A stretch of 64,000 bases of DNA from Heyndrickxia sp050281185 (lineage in GTDB: Bacteria > Bacillota > Bacilli > Bacillales > Bacillaceae_C): assembly GCF_050281185.1 (NCBI RefSeq), contig NZ_JBNNWS010000016.1:62001-126000 (forward strand), read 5' to 3'. The notes under the pieces were generated by a model. That model saw only the letters and a list, made by a program, of their open reading frames with translations, ran no database searches and was not told the origin of the DNA. Numbering within the stretch: the first letter of the stretch is position 1; the number at the start of each line of letters is the position of its first letter. The translations under genes were made by a program, and so were the position numbers. This document shows positions 1 to 8,586 of the stretch, in pieces.

Positions 1-6
1 TTATTT

Positions 7-33
7 TTCGGTCATACTCCAATATATCGGTCA
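7..33. repeat. Edge of an ATCGGTCA direct-repeat array
   Basis: Two copies of (A/T)TCGGTCA, at 7-14 and 26-33, lie 19 bp apart at the extreme left end of the window. They are followed directly by ordinary intergenic DNA and the tmRNA terminator. The same octamer forms a five-copy array at 27595-27684, so this is probably the end of a second array that continues off the window. Function unknown. Confidence 0.5.
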
Positions 34-61
34 TTCGCTTGAAATTAATACTAACAAACCT

Positions 62-92
62 AAAAACGGACCCACCATAAAGGTGAGTCCGT
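62..92 (-). terminator. Rho-independent terminator of ssrA
   Basis: The arms 66-76 and 82-92 form an 11-bp stem with one mismatch and a 5-nt loop. On the minus strand the stem is followed by TTTTTA. It sits about 30 nt beyond the mature 3' end of the tmRNA. Confidence 0.85.
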
Positions 93-124
93 ATATTTTA
101 AAGGATTATCCACCAATATGTATT

Positions 125-488
125 TGGTGGAGACGGTGGGAATCGAACCCACGTCCAGAAACATTGGCACTTAAGCATCTACGAGTGTAGTCGATATATT
201 AGTATTTCGCAGCTTCATTTGCCTATCGACGGGCGTCCGAAGTGCTAGCCTGATTGGTCTCTTCCTTCGTCCTCAGGCGGAGGACAACCGGCGTAGCCCA
301 CTAAAGTTGAGACCCTGACCCTACCACATGGGCGATGGAGGGAGGATCCGCTTAGTGCTTATTAAGCAGCTAAAGCGAAGTTATTGTTAGATTTGCCAGT
401 TATTATTGGCTTTGGCGTTTTAACGAGGCCGACCCCCTCGACTCGCAACCTAAGCTCAAACTATCCCTGTCGAATCCGTAACGTCCCC
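125..488 (-). ncRNA. ssrA: transfer-messenger RNA (tmRNA)
   Basis: tmRNA rescues stalled ribosomes with SmpB by adding a degradation tag to the unfinished protein. On the minus strand the 5' end reads GGGGACGTTACGGATTCGAC and the 3' end carries the T-arm TTCGATTCCCACCGTCTCC with an encoded CCA, forming the usual alanine tRNA-like domain. The tag reading frame starts at a GGC resume codon and gives GKSNNNFALAA followed by TAA TAA (near 365-400). The length of 364 nt matches Bacillus tmRNAs. It lies directly downstream of smpB in the same orientation and has its own promoter at 578-605. Confidence 0.97.
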
Positions 489-577
489 ATGATAGAAAGG
501 TTACGATCTCTATATTAAGAGAAAGACGCTCGAGACATCTGAGCTTTTAAAATGATCAACTGGCTGTTACATGTATT

Positions 578-605
578 ATTATAACATGTTTATCGACGAT
601 TGCAA
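578..605 (-). promoter_or_regulatory. Predicted sigma-A promoter of ssrA
   Basis: On the minus strand there is a -35 box TTGCAA (600-605), a 16-bp spacer and a perfect -10 box TATAAT (578-583). This lies about 90 nt upstream of the mature tmRNA 5' end, which fits a precursor trimmed at its 5' end. An ACATGT inverted repeat flanks the -10 box. Confidence 0.7.
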
Positions 606-622
606 TTGTAAATTTCTGCAAT

Positions 623-1090
623 CTACATTTGTTGACGTGCCTTGAATGCTTTTTCGATTTCACGCTTTGCTTCTTTTTTCTTTAAATCTTCTCGTTTATC
701 ATATTTCTTTTTCCCTTTTCCGAGTCCGATTAAAACTTTTGCATAGCCATCTTTTAAATACATTTTTAGTGGAACTAATGCATAACCTGCTTCTTTCGTT
801 TCACCTATTAGTTTATTAATTTGTTTACGATGGAGTAATAGCTTTCTTTCTCGTAATGGATCGTGATTATAGCGATTTCCTTGTTCATATGTGCTGATGT
901 GCATATTGTAAATGAACACTTCACCCTTTTGAATGCGTGCAAATGAATCCTTTAAGTTTACACGTCCAGCACGAATGGATTTTATTTCTGTACCTTGTAG
1001 AACAATTCCTGCTTCGAATGTTTCTTCAATAAAATAATCATGATTTGCTTTTTTATTTTGAGCAACAACTTTGCCTTCTCCTTTTGGCAT
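623..1090 (-). CDS. smpB: SsrA-binding protein SmpB
   Basis: SmpB binds the tRNA-like part of tmRNA and brings it to stalled ribosomes; it acts in the cytoplasm. The 155-residue product begins MPKGEGKVVAQNKKANHDYF and has the family motifs GTEIKSIR, the NMHI/YEQGN segment and a lysine/arginine-rich C-terminal tail that enters the mRNA channel (GKGKKKYDKREDLKKKEAKR). The ATG at 1090 is chosen over an upstream in-frame start because a strong GGGGGAG ribosome-binding site precedes it and because known Bacillus SmpB proteins start at MPKG. The gene lies between rnr and ssrA, the usual Bacillus arrangement. A 14-bp hairpin sits just upstream. Confidence 0.97.
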   Translation of the reverse strand: MPKGEGKVVAQNKKANHDYFIEETFEAGIVLQGTEIKSIRAGRVNLKDSFARIQKGEVFIYNMHISTYEQGNRYNHDPLRERKLLLHRKQINKLIGETKEAGYALVPLKMYLKDGYAKVLIGLGKGKKKYDKREDLKKKEAKREIEKAFKARQQM

Positions 1091-1119
1091 ACAACAATCT
1101 CCCCCTATTTTTGACGAGA

Positions 1120-1160
1120 AATCTGGCATGTAGGTACCTAGATCTACATGCCAGATTTTT
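1120..1160. terminator. Hairpin between rnr and smpB
   Basis: Perfect 14-bp inverted repeat (1120-1133 and 1144-1157) with a 10-nt loop. On the plus strand the stem runs into TTT; on the minus strand (the genes' direction) no clean T-run follows. It may therefore be an attenuator or processing site rather than a full terminator between rnr and smpB. Confidence 0.5.
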
Positions 1161-3502
1161 TATTTCCGTTTCTTCTTCCGCTTGTTTTTAGGTGTATTAT
1201 TTGCAAAGGATTTTTTCTTTTTCTTTTTTGCCCCTGCAGGTCGTGTAGACCATTCACCTTCGTCGGAATTTCCTTGTGGACCTTTTTGATTCGTATCCTT
1301 TTTATGTGCCCGAACCTTTACAATTCTAGGCTTTTCTTGAGTTCCTCGTCTTGGTTTATTATTTTTCATACCAACGATTTCAAAATCGATATCTTTTTCT
1401 TCTTTATTGACATTAATCACACGAACGGTGATTTCGTCCCCAATACGAAAGACATTTCCAGACCGCTCGCCAATCATGGCGAATTGACGCTCATCATAAT
1501 GATAATAGTCATCTGTCATATAACTAACATGAACAAGTCCCTCAATCGTATTAGGTAATTCAACAAACATACCAAAGTTTGTTACAGAGCTGATAATTCC
1601 ATCAAACTCCTCACCTACTTTATCTTCCATAAATTCAGCTTTTTTCAATTCATCTGTTTCCCGTTCGGCATCAACCGCTCGCCGTTCCATTTTTGATGCA
1701 TGATCGGCAATTTCTTGTAGGGAGGCATCCCATTTCGCTCTTGTTGCCTCATCTAGTTTCCCTTCAATTAAGTACGTGCGAATTAACCGATGGACGGTTA
1801 AATCTGGGTAACGTCTGATTGGAGACGTAAAATGTGTATAGAACTGTGTTGACAGACCAAAGTGACCTAGACTTTCTGGATCATATTTCGCCTGCTGCAT
1901 CGAGCGAAGCATCACCGTTGATATTACCATTTCCTCCGGTTTCCCCTGTACCGCTTCGATAATTTCTTGAAGTGCACGAGGATGAACAGAATTCGCCGTG
2001 CCCCTAACGATTAAACCGAAGTTTGTAATAAATTCAAAAAAGCGTTGAAGCTTTTCTTCCTTTGGATCCTCGTGAATCCGATACATAAATGGAACGTCTA
2101 ACCAGTGAAAATGCTCAGCAACCGTCTCATTGGCAGCTAACATAAATTCTTCAATTAATCGTTCAGCAACAGAGCGTTCACGAATGACAACATCTTGCGG
2201 CTTTCCTTCTTCATCCACAATGACCTTTGCTTCTTTAAAATCAAAGTCGATTGCACCACGTTCCATCCGCTTATTCCGTAAAATTTCTGCAAGCTCTTCC
2301 ATCATTTCAAACATAGGAACTAACGGTTCATAATGGTTTCTTAGCTCTTCGTCTTTGTCAACTAAGATTTTATTAACATCTGTATATGTCATTCTCTCAG
2401 TGGTTTTTATAATGCTTTCAAAAATTTCATGACTGACAACTATACCTTGGTCGTTAATTTCCATTTCACAGGATAATGTAAAACGATTCACTTTTGGATT
2501 CAATGAACAGATTCCATTCGATAATCGGTGAGGAATCATCGGAATGACTCGGTCTACCAAATATACACTAGTGCCTCTTTCAAGAGCCTCTCTATCAATC
2601 GGTGAATCTTCCGTTACATAGTGAGTAACATCAGCAATATGTACACCCAGCTTATAGTGACCGTTTTCAAGCTTTGTAACGGTTACTGCATCATCTAAAT
2701 CCTTTGCATCGGCACCATCTATTGTGACAATCGTTTCATATCGAAGATCTCGGCGATTGCCTATTTCTGCTTCATCGATCGTATCTGGCACACTGTTAGC
2801 CTGCTCTAATACCTCATCTGGAAATGCTTGTGGAAGACCATGCTTATGTATCACAGATAAAATATCTACTCCTGGATCATTTTTATGGCCTAAAATTTGG
2901 ATAACTTCTCCCTCGGCATTTTTATTTCCTTCTGGATAAGAGGTTAATTGTACGACCACTTTATGTCCTTCAACTGCCCCTGCATTTGCAGCTTTAGGGA
3001 TAAAAATATCACTTCCAAACTTTTTATCATCAGGTATAACGAAACCAAAATATTTACTCTCTGTATACGTTCCTACCACTTCTTTTATTCCACGCTCTAA
3101 AATACGAACGACAGAACCTTCACGCCTTGCCCCAGAGCTTTCTGATGAAACACGAACTAAAACGATATCACCATGCATGGCATTATTTTTTTCATGTGGT
3201 GGTATAAAAATATCATCATATCCATGTTCATCAGGAGTGACGAAAGCGAATCCTTTCGCATGTCCTGTCATTTTCCCACGTACTAAATTCATTTTTTCTG
3301 GCAGTCCATAACGATTACTTCTCGTACGAACAACAAGCCCCTTCTCTTCCATCACAACTAATGTTTTTACAAAATCCTTGAATCCCACCGAATCCTCAAT
3401 CCCAAAGACTTGCTCTAATTCTTGCACTGTCAATGGTTTATAAGCTTCATCCTTCATATATGTTAAAATTCTTTCTATTTGCGATTGCGTTTTTTCATCC
3501 AT
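1160..3502 (-). CDS. rnr: Ribonuclease R (3'-5' exoribonuclease)
   Basis: Processive 3'-5' exoribonuclease that degrades structured RNA and takes part in tmRNA-linked mRNA decay. The 780-residue protein shows an N-terminal winged-helix region (about 1-65), cold-shock-like OB folds (about 80-220), a large RNB catalytic domain with the signature TIDGADAKDLDDAV (about 260) containing the metal-binding aspartates, an S1 domain (about 630-710) and a very basic lysine-rich tail. The length is typical of the family. ATG at 3502 follows AAGGAGGG. Transcribed toward smpB and only 24 bp downstream of the esterase gene, so an est-rnr-smpB operon is likely. Confidence 0.97.
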   Translation of the reverse strand: MDEKTQSQIERILTYMKDEAYKPLTVQELEQVFGIEDSVGFKDFVKTLVVMEEKGLVVRTRSNRYGLPEKMNLVRGKMTGHAKGFAFVTPDEHGYDDIFIPPHEKNNAMHGDIVLVRVSSESSGARREGSVVRILERGIKEVVGTYTESKYFGFVIPDDKKFGSDIFIPKAANAGAVEGHKVVVQLTSYPEGNKNAEGEVIQILGHKNDPGVDILSVIHKHGLPQAFPDEVLEQANSVPDTIDEAEIGNRRDLRYETIVTIDGADAKDLDDAVTVTKLENGHYKLGVHIADVTHYVTEDSPIDREALERGTSVYLVDRVIPMIPHRLSNGICSLNPKVNRFTLSCEMEINDQGIVVSHEIFESIIKTTERMTYTDVNKILVDKDEELRNHYEPLVPMFEMMEELAEILRNKRMERGAIDFDFKEAKVIVDEEGKPQDVVIRERSVAERLIEEFMLAANETVAEHFHWLDVPFMYRIHEDPKEEKLQRFFEFITNFGLIVRGTANSVHPRALQEIIEAVQGKPEEMVISTVMLRSMQQAKYDPESLGHFGLSTQFYTHFTSPIRRYPDLTVHRLIRTYLIEGKLDEATRAKWDASLQEIADHASKMERRAVDAERETDELKKAEFMEDKVGEEFDGIISSVTNFGMFVELPNTIEGLVHVSYMTDDYYHYDERQFAMIGERSGNVFRIGDEITVRVINVNKEEKDIDFEIVGMKNNKPRRGTQEKPRIVKVRAHKKDTNQKGPQGNSDEGEWSTRPAGAKKKKKKSFANNTPKNKRKKKRK

Positions 3503-3526
3503 TTACATCCCTCCTTAGGGTCAAAA

Positions 3527-4273
3527 TTATTCGGACCAGTCAAGCTGCTCAAGGAATTCATATACATCTTGATGTAGTTGTTCCTTTTCCTTATCTAAGG
3601 TAATCACATGTCCTGACTCCTCATACCATTTAATTTGTTTCTGATCAGATTCAATGCTGTTATAGATGATGTTCGCACTATCCGTATTAATCATTTCATC
3701 ATGCCTTGCTTGAACGACAAAAGTAGGAGAGTAGATCATATCAACATGATTCCTAACTTCTGAAATTAAGTTTTGTAGTGCTTTTAAAGTTCCCATTGGA
3801 GTTTTCTTAAACTCTTCCATTTCAGCATCTATTTGGTGTTCGTCTTTCCCCTCAAATTTTTTATATTGGCGGGCGTAATCAACTACACCGTTATACATCG
3901 TTTCTTCGCTTTTCATATACATCGGGGCACACATTGGGACAATCCCCTTTACAGGTACAGTGTATCCTAATTTAAGGGAAAATACCCCACCTAGTGATAA
4001 ACCGGCTACAGCAATTTCATCGTATCCTTTTTCCTTTAAGTATTCATATCCAGCCATAACATCCTTCCACCAATCATTGGGCCCTGTATGAACCAAATCT
4101 TCTGGCGGTACTCCATGTCCTTTGTAAATCGGTGCGTGAGAAGTATACCCTTGTTTTTCAAGATACCTTCCTAACATGCGGACATCGGCAGAACTGCCAG
4201 TAAATCCGTGAAGAAGTAATACAGCTCGTTTACCTGCTTCAAATGTAAAAGGTTTTGGTGGTACAATTTTCAT
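3527..4273 (-). CDS. est: Carboxylesterase (Est30/YvaK family)
   Basis: Cytosolic alpha/beta-hydrolase of the Geobacillus Est30 type, which cleaves short-chain carboxyl esters. The 248 residues contain the oxyanion-hole motif HGFTG (22-26), the nucleophile elbow GLSLGG with Ser93, an acid in RHDE (about Asp193) and the histidine in SGHVITLD (about His222), a complete catalytic triad. The gene sits between secG and rnr, as yvaK does in B. subtilis. The ATG at 4273 has AAAGGAG upstream. The natural substrate is not known. Confidence 0.92.
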   Translation of the reverse strand: MKIVPPKPFTFEAGKRAVLLLHGFTGSSADVRMLGRYLEKQGYTSHAPIYKGHGVPPEDLVHTGPNDWWKDVMAGYEYLKEKGYDEIAVAGLSLGGVFSLKLGYTVPVKGIVPMCAPMYMKSEETMYNGVVDYARQYKKFEGKDEHQIDAEMEEFKKTPMGTLKALQNLISEVRNHVDMIYSPTFVVQARHDEMINTDSANIIYNSIESDQKQIKWYEESGHVITLDKEKEQLHQDVYEFLEQLDWSE

Positions 4274-4373
4274 GATGTGGACTCCTTTAACATAACTTTC
4301 TTACCTTATTTTTAACAGAGATAATGATAACAATCCAGAAATATGTTTTTTATTAATAGGCTATAAATAATAA

Positions 4374-4410
4374 AAATAAAAAAACCCAACCAACCATCGG
4401 TCAGTCAGGT
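4374..4410 (-). terminator. Terminator downstream of secG
   Basis: On the minus strand, the two arms at 4384-4395 and 4399-4410 pair with several G-U wobbles around a 3-nt loop. The stem is followed by a long T-run (TTTTTTTATTT). It would separate secG from the est-rnr-smpB transcript. Confidence 0.7.
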
Positions 4411-4422
4411 AGCTTCTTCTTA

Positions 4423-4656
4423 TTATATGCCGAAGTAAGAAACGGCTAATGATAATAAAATAAAAAATACCGCAAGAACAACAGTGATTCGGTGTAAAAC
4501 TAAATCCATTCCGCGAGCTTTTTGTTTTCCAAATAGCTGCTCAGCACCACCGGAAATCGCTCCTGACAAACCAGCGCTTTTTCCTGACTGTAAAAGCACT
4601 ACAATAATTAAAGCAATTGCATCAATCACCAACAAAGTCATAAATAAAGCGTGCAC
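4423..4656 (-). CDS. secG: Preprotein translocase subunit SecG
   Basis: Small auxiliary subunit of the SecYEG membrane channel. The 77-residue product has two hydrophobic helices (about 3-22 and 55-75) separated by the conserved linker KSAGLSGAISGGAEQLFGK. The GTG at 4656 is chosen as the start: it is preceded by GGAGGTGG with a suitable gap and aligns with the MHA start of B. subtilis SecG, whereas the longer open frame upstream has no family similarity. Upstream gene of the secG-est-rnr-smpB-ssrA cluster. Confidence 0.95.
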   Translation of the reverse strand: MHALFMTLLVIDAIALIIVVLLQSGKSAGLSGAISGGAEQLFGKQKARGMDLVLHRITVVLAVFFILLSLAVSYFGI

Positions 4657-4735
4657 GAAGACCCACCTCCAAATCGAACATATAAACGTAATTTTAATGT
4701 ACCATAATTTGCACATGTACACAAACAAAATTTTC

Positions 4736-4803
4736 GGCGCCTGACACCAAATATTCAATTTTTACATAAAAATTCAAAAAATGAATAAACGGTGTCAGGC
4801 ACC
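4736..4803. repeat. REP-like inverted repeat (GGTGCCTGACACC type)
   Basis: The 13-nt arms 4736-4748 and 4791-4803 are inverted copies differing at one base and enclose 42 nt of A/T-rich DNA with a smaller internal hairpin. This tract lies in the secG-eno intergenic region and is not part of either gene's terminator. The arm resembles a short palindromic sequence I recall as dispersed in Bacillaceae genomes; that recall is not verified here. Confidence 0.6.
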
Positions 4804-4857
4804 ATTTATGCAAAATATAAATAAATATTAAAAAAACTGCATAATACTGGCCTGATA

Positions 4858-4890
4858 CTAAAAAACTGCCGGTAAATACCGGCAGTTTGA
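4858..4890 (-). terminator. Terminator of the glycolytic operon (after eno)
   Basis: Near-perfect stem (4863-4874 with 4877-4888, CTGCCGG core) followed on the minus strand by TTTTTTAG. It is 9-40 bp past the eno stop codon and closes the cggR-eno operon. Confidence 0.9.
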
Positions 4891-4898
4891 TTTTCATC

Positions 4899-6191
4899 TT
4901 ATTTTTTTAAGTTGTAGAAAGTGTTTTTGCCTAAGTATTGTGCTGTGTCTGCCAAGCGGTCTTCAATACGTAGTAATTGATTGTATTTTGCAACACGGTC
5001 TGTTCTTGATGGTGCACCAGTTTTGATTTGACCAGCATTTGTTGCAACAGCAATGTCAGCAATTGTAGTATCTTCTGTTTCACCTGAACGGTGAGAGATA
5101 ATTGCTGTATAACCAGCACGTTTTGCCATTTCGATTGCATCAAATGTTTCAGTTAATGTACCGATTTGATTTACTTTGATAAGAATGGCATTACCAACAC
5201 CTTGTTTAATACCTTCAGATAGTTTTTTCGTATTTGTTACGAATAAATCGTCTCCAACAAGCTGAACTTTTTTACCAATACGTTCTGTTAAAAGCTTATG
5301 CCCTTCCCAGTCATTTTCGTCTAAGCCATCTTCAATTGAAATGATTGGATATTTAGATGTAAGCTCTTCATACCAATCAACCATTTCTGCAGATGTACGT
5401 ACAACACCTTCACCGGAAAGATGATATTTTCCATCTTCTTTATTATAGAATTCAGAAGACGCAGCATCCATAGCAAGCATTACTTCTTCACCTGGTTTAT
5501 AGCCAGCTTTTTCGATTGCTTCAATAATTGTTTGAAGTGCTTCTTCATTTGATTTTAAGTTTGGTGCAAATCCACCTTCATCACCGACAGCAGTATTTAA
5601 CCCTTTGACTTTTAATACTGATTTTAGGCTGTGGAAAATTTCTGCACCCATACGTAATGCTTCTTTAAAGTTAGGTGCACCTACAGGCATAATCATGAAT
5701 TCTTGAATATCAACATTATTATCAGCATGCTCTCCGCCATTCACAATGTTCATCATTGGAACTGGAAGTTGTTTTGTATTGAAGCCTCCAAGATATTCAT
5801 AAAGCTCAACACCTAAGTAATCAGCTGCTGCACGAGCTACTGCCATTGATACACCTAGGATTGCATTTGCACCTAATTTCCCTTTATTTTCTGTACCATC
5901 TAGCTCAATCAAAAGTTTATCGATCAGTACTTGTTCTGTAACATCATAACCGATTAATTCTTCTGCAATCACTTCATTTACATTTTGTACTGCAGTTAAA
6001 ACACCTTTCCCTAAATAACGATCTTTGTCACCGTCACGAAGCTCCACTGCTTCATATTCACCGGTAGAAGCTCCACTTGGAACAAGGGCACGTCCGAAAG
6101 CTCCTGATTGTGTATAAACTTCTACTTCTACAGTTGGATTTCCTCTGGAATCTAATACTTCACGTGCGTATACTTCAGTAATTAGTGACAT
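4899..6191 (-). CDS. eno: Enolase
   Basis: Cytosolic enolase that interconverts 2-phosphoglycerate and phosphoenolpyruvate. The 430-residue protein shows the substrate-loop motif SGASTGEYEA, the HADNNVDIQEF segment, DEGGFAP and the C-terminal signature LIKVNQIGTLTET with catalytic lysine region; the metal ligands (D, E, D) fall in LAMDAASSE, SIEDGLDE and GDDL. Length is standard. ATG at 6191 follows TAGGAGA. Last gene of the glycolytic operon, 76 bp after gpmI. Confidence 0.98.
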   Translation of the reverse strand: MSLITEVYAREVLDSRGNPTVEVEVYTQSGAFGRALVPSGASTGEYEAVELRDGDKDRYLGKGVLTAVQNVNEVIAEELIGYDVTEQVLIDKLLIELDGTENKGKLGANAILGVSMAVARAAADYLGVELYEYLGGFNTKQLPVPMMNIVNGGEHADNNVDIQEFMIMPVGAPNFKEALRMGAEIFHSLKSVLKVKGLNTAVGDEGGFAPNLKSNEEALQTIIEAIEKAGYKPGEEVMLAMDAASSEFYNKEDGKYHLSGEGVVRTSAEMVDWYEELTSKYPIISIEDGLDENDWEGHKLLTERIGKKVQLVGDDLFVTNTKKLSEGIKQGVGNAILIKVNQIGTLTETFDAIEMAKRAGYTAIISHRSGETEDTTIADIAVATNAGQIKTGAPSRTDRVAKYNQLLRIEDRLADTAQYLGKNTFYNLKK

Positions 6192-6267
6192 GTTAAAATC
6201 TCCTATTCTTTTTCAAATTTTTATTACTACGTCGTATAGAGCTATTTTTAAGTAAGGTAAAAAATCC

Positions 6268-7803
6268 TTAATGTTTAATAATACTTTTTCCTGTCATTTC
6301 AACCGGCTGCTTCACTCCTAGTAAATCGAGCATTGTAGGTGCTAGATCACCTAAAATACCACCGTCACGCAGTTCGATTCCCTGTTTTGTTACAATAACC
6401 GGAACAGGATTAGTCGTATGTGCAGTCATTGGCTGACCTTCCAATGTGATTACTTCATCTGCATTTCCATGATCAGCTGTTATGATAGCTGAACCACCTT
6501 TTTCTAGGATTAAGTCTACAATCCGTCCTAAACATTCATCGACTGTCTCAATCGCTTTAATTGTTGGTTCTAGCATCCCTGAATGCCCGACCATATCTGG
6601 ATTAGCGAAATTTAATATAATAGCATCATGATTATCCGCCTGAATTTCTTTAAGTAAAGCATCGGTAACTTCGTATGCACTCATTTCTGGTTTCAAATCA
6701 TAGGTTGCTACCTTTGGTGAATTTATTAAAATTCGTGTTTCACCAGGAAATTCAGCTTCCCGTCCTCCACTCATAAAAAAGGTGACATGTGGATATTTTT
6801 CTGTTTCTGCTATGCGAAGCTGTTTTAAACCATTTTGTGATAAAACTTCCCCAAGTGTATTATCAAGGTTCACTGGTTTAAATGCAACATATCCATCCAC
6901 AGTTTCTGAAAAGTGAGTTAAACATACGAAAAATAAGTTTTTTGGATGCTTAGGGCCACGGTCAAAGGAACGATAATCTTTGTTGGTAAAAGTGTTTGAG
7001 ATTTGAATCGCACGATCTGGTCTGAAATTATAAAAGATAACCGAATCATTATCTTTGATGGTTGCTACCGGTTCACCATTTTCCTTTGTAATAACAGAAG
7101 GAAGAACGAACTCATCATAGATTCCATGTGAGTAAGAATCTTCTATAAGTTCTAATGGATCTTGATAAGTAGGGCCTTCTCCATAAACCATTGCACGGTA
7201 GGATTTTTCAACACGATCCCAGCGTTTATCACGATCCATCGAATAATAACGGCCGGAAATGGTTGCAAATTCTCCTACACCATATTCTTTCATTTTTTCT
7301 TGTGTTTCTTTTATATATGTTGCAGCTGTTTGTGGTCCAACATCACGCCCATCTAGAAAGGCATGGATATATACATTTTTCACACCTTCGCTTGCAGCAA
7401 GCTTTAATAAGGCAAACAAATGATTAATATGACTATGAACCCCACCATCTGATAAAAGCCCGAATAGATGAAGGTTAGTTCCGTTCTTTTTCACATTTTC
7501 GATAGCTTGAAGAAATGTTTCATTTTTGACAAATTCACCCTCACGAATAGACACATTTACACGAGTTAAGCTTTGGTAAACAATTCTTCCTGCACCAATA
7601 TTTAAGTGCCCGACCTCTGAATTCCCCATTTGTCCTTCTGGAAGTCCAACCGCTTCTCCACTTGCTGTTAGCATATTATGTGGATAATTTGCCCAATAAC
7701 GGTCAAAGTTTGGCTTTTTCGCTTGAGTTACTGCATTGCCCTTTGTTTCCTGACGTAAACCAAACCCATCTAGGATGATGAGTGCAACTGGTGATTTACT
7801 CAT
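6268..7803 (-). CDS. gpmI: 2,3-bisphosphoglycerate-independent phosphoglycerate mutase
   Basis: Manganese-dependent mutase that interconverts 3- and 2-phosphoglycerate. The 511-residue protein belongs to the alkaline-phosphatase superfamily: LILDGFGLR at the N-terminus (metal-binding Asp), the phosphoserine motif MGNSEVGHLN (Ser near 62), HSHINH, DGRD and the C-terminal TADHGNADE. The ATG at 7803 overlaps the end of tpiA by 8 bp, so translation is probably coupled. GGAGG precedes the start. Confidence 0.98.
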   Translation of the reverse strand: MSKSPVALIILDGFGLRQETKGNAVTQAKKPNFDRYWANYPHNMLTASGEAVGLPEGQMGNSEVGHLNIGAGRIVYQSLTRVNVSIREGEFVKNETFLQAIENVKKNGTNLHLFGLLSDGGVHSHINHLFALLKLAASEGVKNVYIHAFLDGRDVGPQTAATYIKETQEKMKEYGVGEFATISGRYYSMDRDKRWDRVEKSYRAMVYGEGPTYQDPLELIEDSYSHGIYDEFVLPSVITKENGEPVATIKDNDSVIFYNFRPDRAIQISNTFTNKDYRSFDRGPKHPKNLFFVCLTHFSETVDGYVAFKPVNLDNTLGEVLSQNGLKQLRIAETEKYPHVTFFMSGGREAEFPGETRILINSPKVATYDLKPEMSAYEVTDALLKEIQADNHDAIILNFANPDMVGHSGMLEPTIKAIETVDECLGRIVDLILEKGGSAIITADHGNADEVITLEGQPMTAHTTNPVPVIVTKQGIELRDGGILGDLAPTMLDLLGVKQPVEMTGKSIIKH

Positions 7804-8557
7804 GGCTAACCGCCTCCAAAAGCTGTAAAAAGTCCTTAGGATCTAAACTTGCTCCTCCAACTAATGCACCATCGATATCAGGCTGTGACATATATTCTTT
7901 AATGTTTGTTGGTTTTACACTACCGCCATATTGGATACGAATAGCGTTTGCTGCTTCTTCAGAAAATTGCTCTTTAACCACAGTACGAATATGAGAGCAA
8001 ACTTCATTTGCATCTTCTGCTGTAGACGATTTACCTGTTCCAATTGCCCATATTGGTTCATAAGCAATGACCGTTTGTTTAACTTGTTCTTCAGTTAAAC
8101 CTGCTAATGCTTTATTCACTTGTAAAGCAACAAAATCTTTTGTTTCATTGTTTTCTCTTTGCTCAAGAGTTTCCCCAACACAAACAATTGGAGTTAGATG
8201 ATATTTAAAAGCTGCTAACACTTTTTTATTTACAGCTTCATCTGTTTCATTAAACATTTCACGGCGTTCAGAGTGACCAAGAATGACATAGTCTACATTT
8301 AAATCTTCGAGTGCTTTCGGACTAATTTCCCCTGTAAAAGCACCGCTTTCTTCAAAATGCATGTTCTGAGCACCAATTGCGACATCATAGCTATGTGTAG
8401 ATTCAACAAGTCTATCTAAAAATAGAGCAGGTGCACAAATAACAGAATCAACTATATCTTTTTTAGGAACTAAACCAGAAACTTCTTCTGCAAACGATTT
8501 CGCCTCAGACATCGTTTTATGCATTTTCCAGTTTCCCGCAATAATAGGTTTACGCAT
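7796..8557 (-). CDS. tpiA: Triosephosphate isomerase
   Basis: Interconverts dihydroxyacetone phosphate and glyceraldehyde 3-phosphate. The 253-residue product starts MRKPIIAGNWKMHK, with the catalytic lysine in NWKMHK, the histidine in LGHSERR and the catalytic glutamate in AYEPIWAIGTGK, followed by the phosphate-binding GGSVKP and GALVGGASL. The ATG at 8557 is preferred to a GTG 9 nt upstream because the AAAGGG ribosome-binding site is correctly spaced only for the ATG. Overlaps gpmI by 8 bp. Confidence 0.98.
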   Translation of the reverse strand: MRKPIIAGNWKMHKTMSEAKSFAEEVSGLVPKKDIVDSVICAPALFLDRLVESTHSYDVAIGAQNMHFEESGAFTGEISPKALEDLNVDYVILGHSERREMFNETDEAVNKKVLAAFKYHLTPIVCVGETLEQRENNETKDFVALQVNKALAGLTEEQVKQTVIAYEPIWAIGTGKSSTAEDANEVCSHIRTVVKEQFSEEAANAIRIQYGGSVKPTNIKEYMSQPDIDGALVGGASLDPKDFLQLLEAVSHE

Positions 8558-8586
8558 GACTAACACCCTTTCCTATTTCTTTATCT

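Noticed and set aside
1148..1558. 136-codon open frame on the plus strand opposite rnr
   Set aside because: It lies wholly inside the antisense of the RNase R gene, has low-complexity hydrophobic composition and no ribosome-binding site.
4396..4403. Single ATCGGTCA inside the secG terminator
   Set aside because: One isolated copy within a stem that is explained by termination; probably chance.
4694..4897. 67-codon minus-strand frame between eno and secG
   Set aside because: It covers the eno terminator and the REP-like hairpin and has no recognisable protein features.
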